From an uncultured Dehalococcoidia bacterium (lineage in GTDB: Bacteria > Chloroflexota > Dehalococcoidia > Lucifugimonadales > CATQGZ01): a stretch of DNA of 64,000 nt. The notes beneath the pieces were generated by a model that saw only the letters and a program-made list of their open reading frames with translations, was not told where the DNA came from and did not search any database. The DNA lies in NCBI GenBank assembly GCA_958295685.1, contig OY282365.1:682001-746000 (forward strand), given 5' to 3'. This document shows positions 44,178-51,683 of the stretch, piece by piece (position 1 is the first letter of the stretch; each line of letters opens with the position of its first letter). Made by a program: the position numbers and the translations under genes.

Positions 44178-46568
44178 CTATTCGGCAAGCGTGTAGTTCG
44201 CCTCCCAGATGCGGCCCTGGCTCGTGAACTGGCCGGTCTTGACGCGCTCGACGCGGTACGACGGCAGTTCGCGCACAACTACGCAGGTATCGTCAAACCG
44301 GAATCCGGAGCCTTCAAAATTGAAGTCCAGGTTGTCAAAGCCGTAAGGCCAACGGTGGAAGATCAGGTCGATCCGGGATCGGGGAAAAAGGTGCAGCAGG
44401 AACCTCGCGGCTGTGTCTGCCTGATCGCACCGGTCCTTCTTGTACACGAGGCTGCGGTCACTGAGATACAGATCCCAGTCGGAGCGGGCTATCGGCTGTC
44501 TGTCTCCTATGAGTCGATCCACGTAGACACGCCCGGAAATTATCTCGATCCGCGCCGTCTGCGCCGCGTGCCTGGGCAGCTCGAACGCATTCACGCAGTA
44601 GCCGAGATGATTCTTCCGTATGTTACGCCATGGATAGTAAGTGTCGACATCGGTCCCGCTCCATGAGAACACGAACACCGTTCCCTGATGTCGTTCGGGT
44701 ACGCAGTTACGGATAAGGACCTGCGCCAGCCTGCCGTCGATCAGCACGCCAATCTCATTCTGCCGGTAGTCGAAGCGAGTCTCCAGTTTGGTCCATACCT
44801 CGTCGGCGTGGTCAACCCGCGCCGCCTCCTGCGGCTCGGCTGCCCAGAGCTTGAATTCGTACGTGTCTCGTATTGGAACGCCCTCGAACAGCGTGTTGGT
44901 GAACGTGTCGTGAACGTGTCTTATGTTTGCGAAGTGGGTGAGCCCGTATGCGCTGAAGAACCGTTCCTCGTTGTCGTTCTCAACCGCGTCCAGGTAGTCG
45001 TAGCTGTTCACGAGGCCGTCGAGGTTGACCACGGGGAAGCTGGAAAAGTACCCGATCCTTCCCGAATCCCACGAACCGACGACCGCGTCTTCAGGGAGAA
45101 CGTGGTTCATCACTTGTGTGACGCCGAGGTATCTAGACATATCCCAAACGGAGCTGCCCTGCTTGTAATCGGTCTTCCAATCCACGTATTCGAAGCTGGC
45201 GACGATACTGTCATAAGGGATCAGCGCGAGAACAGCCACTGCGACCACTGCCGGCTTCAGCACTCTGGCCGCGGTCTCCCATCTGGGTTCGACGAACCTC
45301 CTGATCATATAGATGGCGACGTAGCACCTGATCGGCACTATCAGCGCCATCATCAGGTAGGCCGGGACGAAGTACCAGCCGGCTCGTCCCCAGTTAGTAT
45401 GCACAGTGAGAACGGACTGTGAGAACTTTGCCAGGTGTCCTGCGGCAAGGCTCGCCACACCTACGAGGAAGATCAGAAACAGCCAGTCGGACTTGTCGTC
45501 AGAGCGGCGGGAAAACCACCAGACAAGCAGGGCATACGCGCAGATCTCCAATGCTGCCAGCAGTGTGTCGGTCAGTGGCAGCACGAAGTCGGTGGATATG
45601 CGAACCTGGAGGAAGTTCTGGAGGTTCTGCATCACGCTGATCCCCTCGAGGCAGTTAGACCAGTACAGGGTCTGCGTGAGTGCGGGCAGGCGTTCGACTT
45701 CTCCCTCGAAACAGAATTGCGACCACGCCGCTTTTACCGCGCCGCTCACCGGCACGAACCCGCCGAAGACGAGTCTGTTATAGGCGAAGTAGATCAGGCC
45801 TCCGAGACACGCGCCTATAAATGGAACTAACGTACGGGGGAGGGGGACAGACTGAGGGGGCAACTTCATGGACATGCCATGCCGCATCCGCAGCCATCCA
45901 ATCAGGGCGACGGCGGCGGTCGCGGTCAGCGATACGGCGAGGAGCTCGAGACGCACCCATGGCTGTATGAAGGCGATGGCGGCCAGCAGCAGCGACCAAC
46001 GAGCGGGGTTCCCCGCGAACAGGCTAAGGGCCAGCAAGAAGGCGCCGAGCGCGAACAAGACGGCCGCAGCCTCCAGCCCCAGGTACAGATGGTTATGCGT
46101 GTACAGCATGGGCAGGGCGGCGAACAGGAGTATCCACATCAGCCTTGACAGCCTCGCCGCCAGAGCGATCAGCGCGACACCGCCGGCCACCAGCATGATT
46201 TCGAAAGCCTTGATGCCTGCCAGCGCGGACTCGCTGTCGAACACCCAGTAGAAAGGCGTGAGCAGCAACGCCCAAACCGGGTGATAGCCGTTGGTGCGCG
46301 TTATGCCGCCGTCGAAGGTCGAGAACTGTCCGGCAGCCAGGTTCTTTGCGATCTGAAAGTAGTAGAAGGCGTCGTCGTTGTTGAATCCTGCGACGAAGTT
46401 GACTATGTCGGAACGTGAGAGCAGGTAGTACGCGAAGAACCCGCCATAGGACAGTATGGCAGCCAGGAAGAGCCCGAATGACAGGTTTCGGAAGTGAGCA
46501 GGGCGCCGCTGATACGCCCTGAGCAAGGGCGCCGCCGGTTTCCCGACGGCTCTGTAGATGGGACGCAT
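44178..46568 (-). CDS. Multi-pass membrane protein, GT-C glycosyltransferase-like
   Basis: A 796-residue protein with an N-terminal half of about ten membrane helices and a C-terminal soluble part of about 300 residues. The first extracytoplasmic loop has NNDDAFYYFQIAKNLAAG and DGGITRTNGYHPVWALLL, the acidic DD motif and NGYHP stretch seen in GT-C (ArnT/PMT-like) lipid-sugar transferases. It starts eight bases after gmk ends, though the function is unrelated. The donor and acceptor are unknown. Confidence 0.75.
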   Translation of the reverse strand: MRPIYRAVGKPAAPLLRAYQRRPAHFRNLSFGLFLAAILSYGGFFAYYLLSRSDIVNFVAGFNNDDAFYYFQIAKNLAAGQFSTFDGGITRTNGYHPVWALLLTPFYWVFDSESALAGIKAFEIMLVAGGVALIALAARLSRLMWILLFAALPMLYTHNHLYLGLEAAAVLFALGAFLLALSLFAGNPARWSLLLAAIAFIQPWVRLELLAVSLTATAAVALIGWLRMRHGMSMKLPPQSVPLPRTLVPFIGACLGGLIYFAYNRLVFGGFVPVSGAVKAAWSQFCFEGEVERLPALTQTLYWSNCLEGISVMQNLQNFLQVRISTDFVLPLTDTLLAALEICAYALLVWWFSRRSDDKSDWLFLIFLVGVASLAAGHLAKFSQSVLTVHTNWGRAGWYFVPAYLMMALIVPIRCYVAIYMIRRFVEPRWETAARVLKPAVVAVAVLALIPYDSIVASFEYVDWKTDYKQGSSVWDMSRYLGVTQVMNHVLPEDAVVGSWDSGRIGYFSSFPVVNLDGLVNSYDYLDAVENDNEERFFSAYGLTHFANIRHVHDTFTNTLFEGVPIRDTYEFKLWAAEPQEAARVDHADEVWTKLETRFDYRQNEIGVLIDGRLAQVLIRNCVPERHQGTVFVFSWSGTDVDTYYPWRNIRKNHLGYCVNAFELPRHAAQTARIEIISGRVYVDRLIGDRQPIARSDWDLYLSDRSLVYKKDRCDQADTAARFLLHLFPRSRIDLIFHRWPYGFDNLDFNFEGSGFRFDDTCVVVRELPSYRVERVKTGQFTSQGRIWEANYTLAE

Positions 46569-46576
46569 TGAGGCGT

Positions 46577-47188
46577 TCAGAGTTCTACCCTGCGCTGGGG
46601 GGTGCGGCGCTTTTCGCGCTCGATGATGGCCGCTATCTCGCGGACGGTCTCGTCGAGCCGCCCGTCGGCGTTTACGACCACGTGGTCGAACTCCCCGGCG
46701 CGCTCGATCTCTCTCTGGGCGGTCTTCAGTCTGAGGTGGAGGGAGTCTCCGGTCTCGCTCATGCGCGCTTCGAGACGGCGGGCGAGGTCGTCGACGCTGG
46801 GCGGCCGCAGGAAGATGAGGACGGCGTCTTTGGCGATTCGGCGGATGGCGGCGGCGCCCTGGACGTCGATCTTCATGATGACGTCCAGGCCCTGCGTCAT
46901 CGCGTCCCTGACCTGGGCGCGCGGCACGCCGTAGAGGTGGCCGTAGACCTCGGCCCACTCGACGAGTTCGTCCCGCTCGATCATCCGGCGGAAGGTCTGC
47001 TCGGAGTGGAAGACGTAGTCCACGCCGTCCCGTTCCGCTGGGCGCCTGGGGCGGGTCGTGGCCGTGATGGCGAAGTGGCGGCCCCTGCCCTGTTCCTTCA
47101 TTCGGGAGAGCGCGGCGTCCTTGCCCACGCCCGACGGTCCCGAGATGACGATCAACAGGGGGCAGGGTTCAGCGGCGTCCGCCGTCAT
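46577..47188 (-). CDS. gmk: Guanylate kinase
   Basis: A 203-residue GMP kinase. The P-loop GPSGVGKDA has Asp where most have Ser/Thr after Lys. TATTRPRRPAERDGVDY is the GMP-binding segment and VYGHLYGVP follows. Its start directly abuts the aroA stop, so it is translated with the aromatic pathway genes. Confidence 0.93.
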   Translation of the reverse strand: MTADAAEPCPLLIVISGPSGVGKDAALSRMKEQGRGRHFAITATTRPRRPAERDGVDYVFHSEQTFRRMIERDELVEWAEVYGHLYGVPRAQVRDAMTQGLDVIMKIDVQGAAAIRRIAKDAVLIFLRPPSVDDLARRLEARMSETGDSLHLRLKTAQREIERAGEFDHVVVNADGRLDETVREIAAIIEREKRRTPQRRVEL

Positions 47189-48502
47189 CTACGGTCTCTG
47201 ATGGGAGAGTTCGTTCAGGGTGGTCCAGAATCCCGGATACGATACGGCTGCGGCCTCGGCGTCGGTGACGACCGTCGCGCCTCCGGCGAGCAGCCCGGCG
47301 ATTCCCATGGTCATGGCGATCCGGTGGTCGCCGAAGCTGCGGCACTCCGCGCCGGTCAGGGGTGTTCCGCCCTGTATCGAGATGCCGTCGGGCCGCTCCT
47401 CTACGCGGGCGCCCATCCTGGAGAGGCCGTCGACGGTGGCCGAGATACGGTCGGACTCCTTCACTCTGAGTTCCTGCGCGTCTCTGATGACGGTTCGGCC
47501 ACGGGCGAAGCATGCGGCGAGGGCGAGCACCGGGAGTTCGTCGATTATTCTGGGGATGACTCCGCCCGACACCTCGACGGCGGACAGGTCGCTCGACTCG
47601 GCGACGAGGTCGGCGACCGGCTCTCCCGCGTTTTCGCGGGGGTTCTCGATGCGGATTCGCGCTCCCATGGCTTTGAGTATGTCCAGCAGGCCTGTGCGAG
47701 TCGGGTTGATTCCGACGCCTTCGAGGGTCACGCGGGCGTTGGGATGGCAGCTTGCGGCCACGAGCCAGAAGGCCGCCCCGCTCGTGTCGCCCGGCACCCG
47801 GACGTCTATCGACTTCAGCTCGGAGCGTCTCACGGTGACCTCGGCGCCGTTCGCGTCGACGTCCGCTCCCATCGCCTTCATCATGCGCTCGGTATGGTCT
47901 CGGGACTCCGACGGCTGGCTGACGGTCGTGGCTCCGATTGCGTGAAGGCCCGCGATCAGGACGCACGACTTGACCTGCGCGCTCGATTCGGCGGGCTCGT
48001 GAACGATGCCTCGGAGGCTGCCGCCGTGGACGGCGAGCGGCGCGAGGGAGTTTCCCCGCCGCCCGGTCACCGCAGCGCCCATCTGGGTGAGTGGGGCTAC
48101 GATCCGGGCCATCGGCCTGGACCTGAGGGCGCTGTCGCCTGTGATGACGCTGAAGAAGGGCTGCGCGGCGAGCAGTCCGGCGGTCAGTCGGAGTGTGGTG
48201 GCGCTGTTGCCTGCGTCGAGGACGGTCGAGGGTTCGTCAAAGCCGTCGGAGCCGCGGCCGTGGACTCTGAAGCACTCATCCGCTGCGGTAACGCCGCAGT
48301 CGGAGTGTTTCACGATTCGGGTTCCGAGTCCCCGGAGGCATCGCAGCATCGAGGCTCTGTCGTCTCCGTGGCACAGGTTGGAGACGTGCGCGGCGCCGGA
48401 CGCCAGGGCGTTGAGTAGGAGGGCGCGGTGCGATATGGACTTGTCTCCGGGGAGCGCCACGGCGCCTTCGAGCCGCGCGGGCCGGCCGACGGTCTGTATC
48501 AT
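47189..48502 (-). CDS. aroA: 3-phosphoshikimate 1-carboxyvinyltransferase
   Basis: A 437-residue EPSP synthase of the shikimate pathway. It has PGDKSISHRALLLNALA near the N-terminus, DAGNSATTLRLTAGLLA, and LRVKESDRISATVDGLSRMG, with the catalytic Lys/Glu/Asp stretches in order. It lies nine bases after tyrA and next to gmk. Confidence 0.95.
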   Translation of the reverse strand: MIQTVGRPARLEGAVALPGDKSISHRALLLNALASGAAHVSNLCHGDDRASMLRCLRGLGTRIVKHSDCGVTAADECFRVHGRGSDGFDEPSTVLDAGNSATTLRLTAGLLAAQPFFSVITGDSALRSRPMARIVAPLTQMGAAVTGRRGNSLAPLAVHGGSLRGIVHEPAESSAQVKSCVLIAGLHAIGATTVSQPSESRDHTERMMKAMGADVDANGAEVTVRRSELKSIDVRVPGDTSGAAFWLVAASCHPNARVTLEGVGINPTRTGLLDILKAMGARIRIENPRENAGEPVADLVAESSDLSAVEVSGGVIPRIIDELPVLALAACFARGRTVIRDAQELRVKESDRISATVDGLSRMGARVEERPDGISIQGGTPLTGAECRSFGDHRIAMTMGIAGLLAGGATVVTDAEAAAVSYPGFWTTLNELSHQRP

Positions 48503-48511
48503 AGCGGCGCC

Positions 48512-49513
48512 TCAGCGCTTCCGCTTGTATTTCCCGGGTTCGGTCTTCGACTCGTTGGAGGTCATCTGGCGATAGCGGGTCGCTAGCCGCTCTCCGAGCA
48601 GTGTGGCTGCCAGGGTCTGCCCCGATGACGGCATCTCCGGTCCGTCGTTCTCCACGAGGGTTCCGGCCTCCCAGCGGGCGCGTATCTCCCAGGCCCGTAT
48701 CAGACGGTCGAGCAGCGCGGTGCTGTCCGCGCCGATCTCGTCGCGGTATGCCCGCAGTTCGTCGATCAGCCTATCGACCCAGTAGACAATGCCTTCCGGG
48801 TTGGATCGGACAGCCGTTTCGGTGTCCACCGGGTCCTCCGACGCGAGTCTGGAGAGTATGGAGAACTCGGACGAGGCCGCTCTGTGCATCTCGCGCCAGC
48901 CGTCGCTGTCGGACATGGCGGTGACGAAGGCAGACGACAGGACGGCCGGGAGGTGCGTCATGGCGGCGGCGTAGCTGTCGTGCTCGTGCGGGTCGAGGTA
49001 CAGGGGCCTGGCTCCGATGGCTTCGACCATGCTGGTGACTACGCCGACTGCCGCCGAGGGCGCGGAGGGCGCGGGCATGAGGCAGTAGTCGACGCCGTCG
49101 AATATCTTGGCGTCCGGCGCGGCCATTTCGTCGGGGGTGTGTTTGAGCAGGGGTCTGCCGGCGACGAAGCCGATGCCCTTCGGGAGCAGTTCTTCCGCCC
49201 AGCTCAGGGCCTGCACCTTCATGTTGCCCGTCTCCGTGACGACGGCGGCGGGTGCGAGGTTGGGGCCGATCGCCCTGAGTATGTCTCTCATCTCCGACGG
49301 ATGCTCGGTGATTACGACCAGCCGCGCTCCGTCGACCGCCGACCGGACGCTTCGGGTGGTGTCGTTGACCACTTTGGCTTTGGATGCGGCCGAGAGCCTG
49401 TCGCGGCTCCCGTCGGTCCCGATTATTTCGGTGTCGGTCAGCTTCGACTGCATGAGGGCTTGGGCGAGTGACGCTCCCACCGGGCGAAGCCCGATTATGG
49501 CTATCCGGTCCAA
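48512..49513 (-). CDS. tyrA: Prephenate dehydrogenase
   Basis: A 333-residue protein with an N-terminal NAD domain (IAIIGLRPVGASLAQALM, a slightly unusual dinucleotide motif) and a helical C-terminal domain with AMTHLPAVLSSAFV containing the catalytic-type His. It makes 4-hydroxyphenylpyruvate for tyrosine. First gene of tyrA-aroA-gmk-membrane protein. Confidence 0.87.
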   Translation of the reverse strand: MDRIAIIGLRPVGASLAQALMQSKLTDTEIIGTDGSRDRLSAASKAKVVNDTTRSVRSAVDGARLVVITEHPSEMRDILRAIGPNLAPAAVVTETGNMKVQALSWAEELLPKGIGFVAGRPLLKHTPDEMAAPDAKIFDGVDYCLMPAPSAPSAAVGVVTSMVEAIGARPLYLDPHEHDSYAAAMTHLPAVLSSAFVTAMSDSDGWREMHRAASSEFSILSRLASEDPVDTETAVRSNPEGIVYWVDRLIDELRAYRDEIGADSTALLDRLIRAWEIRARWEAGTLVENDGPEMPSSGQTLAATLLGERLATRYRQMTSNESKTEPGKYKRKR

Positions 49514-49664
49514 GGCTCACCTCCTGACATGCTGCGCTTCGCCGCCCGGCGGGGTGGGCGCCCTCACCGGTGAGGGATGCGGCCGCCGCGCATGGAGCGG
49601 GGACAGCGCGCGGGAACGGAGAGGGACGAGCCGGGCTCGTCCCTTCAGATGGTCGTCGTGTGGG

Positions 49665-50081
49665 CTAGTGGCCGCCGCAGGCGCATCCGCCGCCGCCACC
49701 ACTGCCGCAGCCGCCTCCTCCGCCACCGCCACCGCAGCCTCCGCCTCCTCCACCGCCGCAGCCGCACCCGCCGCCCGCGGGCTGGTTGGGGTTGCTGATG
49801 GTGAAGCCGCTGCGCATCAGTCCGTCGACGTAGTCGATCTGGGCTCCCTCGACCATGGGAGCGCTCTCCGGGTCGACCAGCACGCGGATGTTCTCGGCTT
49901 CGATCACGATGTCGTCTTCCTGAGCCTTCGCTTCGACTCCCATCGAGTACTGAAGCGCCCCATGGGGTCCGGGCATGACCATGACCCGGAGCATCGAGCC
50001 TGCGCCGCCCTGCTCTTCGAGTATGGCCTCGAGCCTCTCAGCGGCTTGTGGAGTGACGTCTACGATTTGGGTCGTCGTCAA
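49665..50081 (-). CDS. HesB/A-type Fe-S protein with Gly/Cys-rich tail
   Basis: A 138-residue protein. Residues 1-100 are an A-type Fe-S carrier domain (VTPQAAERLEAILEE, YVDGLMRSGFTISNPN). The usual first cluster cysteine (GGCSGxxY) is replaced: the segment reads GPHGALQY, with His. After the family-type CGCG the protein continues into about 30 residues of almost only Gly and Cys, ending CACGGH, with six cysteines in all. This tail could bind extra metal. It is the first gene downstream of array element E. Confidence 0.82.
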   Translation of the reverse strand: MTTTQIVDVTPQAAERLEAILEEQGGAGSMLRVMVMPGPHGALQYSMGVEAKAQEDDIVIEAENIRVLVDPESAPMVEGAQIDYVDGLMRSGFTISNPNQPAGGGCGCGGGGGGGCGGGGGGGGCGSGGGGGCACGGH

Positions 50082-50296
50082 GTCTCACCTCCGAAGGGGT
50101 GTTCGCGGTTCGGTATCTAAGCTATGCATCATCCTAGCATCGGCTCAGAGGGAGCGTCAAGCGAGACCGCCTGGCGGAGCCTGTGGGAAGGCGGGCGGGC
50201 ACGAGCATCCCAGACCCCGTTGCCAGGCTCGTGGTCCCTGGTGGAGCCTGTGTGGGAAGGCAGGCGGGCCCGAGGCCTGCCACTGCCGCGATCCGC

Positions 50297-50530
50297 GGTT
50301 TTCGCCGAAAACTGTCCCAAACTGTTCCATTTTGTTCCATCTCGTAGCTGAGGGTTCGATTTCGCGGAACAAATGTGGGGCATTTGTGGAACAGTTCTGG
50401 GACAGGTCTGGGACAGGTCTGGGACAGATGTGGGACAGGGGTTGGCTGCTGCTGGGTTGACTGCTTCCATGGGGGAAGTGTAGTACAGCAGTTCGGCGTT
50501 GTCAAGGGGTGGATTGGCGGGATTGGGGGC
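50297..50530 (-). repeat. Helical-pitch array element, copy E
   Basis: Main content of the gene-free stretch 50082-50663. In minus-strand order: promoter (50505-50477), short leader, array (50437-50366), core CAGCTACG (50350-50343), arm units (50339-50313). The plus-strand array has seven GGGACA/GGAACA/GGGGCA units spaced exactly 11 bases. The arm has TGTTCCA, TGTTCCA and TGTCCCA spaced exactly 10, the inverse of the array units. A near-perfect direct repeat GGAGCCTGTG...GGAAGGC lies between it and the HesB gene (about 50177 and 50243). 50531-50663 shows nothing supportable. Confidence 0.85.
50477..50505 (-). promoter_or_regulatory. Promoter of array element E
   Basis: TTGACA (50505-50500), 17-base spacer, TACACT (50482-50477), six bases, then ATG at 50470. 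Points toward the HesB-like gene. Confidence 0.74.
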
Positions 50531-50663
50531 GATTCGCGGGGCGCCCGCACACGTTGGAGTGGTTGGGGGGAGTGGGGGTGGGCTTCTATTCGGCGCCCGT
50601 CAGCCTCGCAAGGCTGTTGGTGGACGTGTCGGCGATGGGGAATTGCATGGGTATCAGAGGGGA

Positions 50664-51167
50664 CTACGGATCAGCTCCTATTTGTGTGCACAGCCTCTCA
50701 TTAAGGGCGCCAGGGTCAACACGGCCTTGTCTTACAGCATCTTGGATGAGACTCTTGACACCCCCCTGAGTAAATCGGCGGCATCGCTTGGATTCTATGG
50801 CCGCAGCTATCCTACGAGCTACTCCGCCGAGGCGCGCGTAGTCCAGCCGTGACACATCAACGTGCATAGCCGCCATGTCTGTGACAGGGGTGCGTCCCTT
50901 AGTATTCTTCAGAGCCTGACCGTCGTCCAGCAGATCTTTGTCGGCCAGCCAAACAATATCGAGTCTATCAACGCGTTCACCTGCCGCGGCTATTGCCAGC
51001 GCAGTCTTTTCGACATCGCTATCCGATTCAGACGGGCACTGCCAGAAGGACAGTGAGTTCTCTTGCGTCCTCAGGTCAGCGGTCACCGCATCGGCCGGAA
51101 TCTCATCAGCCGATAACCCCTGTTTGGGTGTCCACTTTGCGCGCGTGATCTTGCGAGCGAGGAACAT
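50664..51167 (-). CDS. Hypothetical protein of the defence block
   Basis: A 167-residue protein I do not recognise: MFLARKITRAKWTPKQGLSA at the N-terminus, RVDRLDIVWLADKDLLDD and MAAMHVDVSRLDYARLGGVA, and a helical C-terminal part. No membrane segment. It starts three bases after the HEAT-like gene at 51171 ends, so they form a pair at the tail of the restriction-modification operon. An accessory or immunity role is inferred from location only. Confidence 0.72.
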   Translation of the reverse strand: MFLARKITRAKWTPKQGLSADEIPADAVTADLRTQENSLSFWQCPSESDSDVEKTALAIAAAGERVDRLDIVWLADKDLLDDGQALKNTKGRTPVTDMAAMHVDVSRLDYARLGGVARRIAAAIESKRCRRFTQGGVKSLIQDAVRQGRVDPGALNERLCTQIGADP

Positions 51168-51170
51168 CGT

Positions 51171-51611
51171 CTACCCGGCCAGGTCATTGATAACGTCGGA
51201 AATGTACTGCCGCAGCCACGGCTCCGGCTCAGAATGCGGTCTCAGGACGTCAAGCAAGTCGGAGTCACCCCACGATTCCGCCGCCTGCACAGCGGCGTCT
51301 CTGATCTCTATATCGTCAGCAGCCAGGCCGCCGCGCACCAGCCCTACACGCCATGAGACTGTTCCCGCGCTGTCATGGCGCCCCAGGCACCTCAGAACCG
51401 ACGCGGCGAAGCTGGGCTGCGAAGCGTCGGTACAGAAAGCCCTCAGCCAATCAAGAACCTGTTGGTCCTTCGCGGATTGCAATGCTTCGGCGATGATCTC
51501 CTCGGTCGGGTGATCCATTCCGTCTTCAATAGGACGGTCTTCGAGGGCCGCCCACAGCTTATCGGCGAGACGCTCTGGTGAGTTCTTATAGCGGCGCCGC
51601 TGCTGCTGCAT
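51171..51611 (-). CDS. HEAT-like repeat hypothetical protein
   Basis: A 146-residue helical protein with repeat-like segments (IIAEALQSAKDQQVLDWLRA, DIEIRDAAVQAAESWGDSD) resembling HEAT repeats. GAGAGGGGA precedes the ATG. It lies 72 bases downstream of the methyltransferase and directly upstream of the hypothetical gene at 50664. A protein-binding partner role is the most that can be said. Confidence 0.72.
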   Translation of the reverse strand: MQQQRRRYKNSPERLADKLWAALEDRPIEDGMDHPTEEIIAEALQSAKDQQVLDWLRAFCTDASQPSFAASVLRCLGRHDSAGTVSWRVGLVRGGLAADDIEIRDAAVQAAESWGDSDLLDVLRPHSEPEPWLRQYISDVINDLAG

Positions 51612-51683
51612 GGGTTCCCCTCTCCAGACTATTCTTGCAGACTTGGGATGCCGGGGTCTATCGGTGAGATTCGCCTTCGGTCC

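Noticed and set aside
46568..48418. A 616-codon plus-strand frame over gmk and aroA
   Set aside because: It is the reverse-strand shadow of two clear genes.
50129..50470. A 113-residue protein encoded by array element E
   Set aside because: The same stretch in element B is conserved at base level around the core but frames are broken by stops or indels in other copies. It is mentioned only as a possible leaderless peptide.
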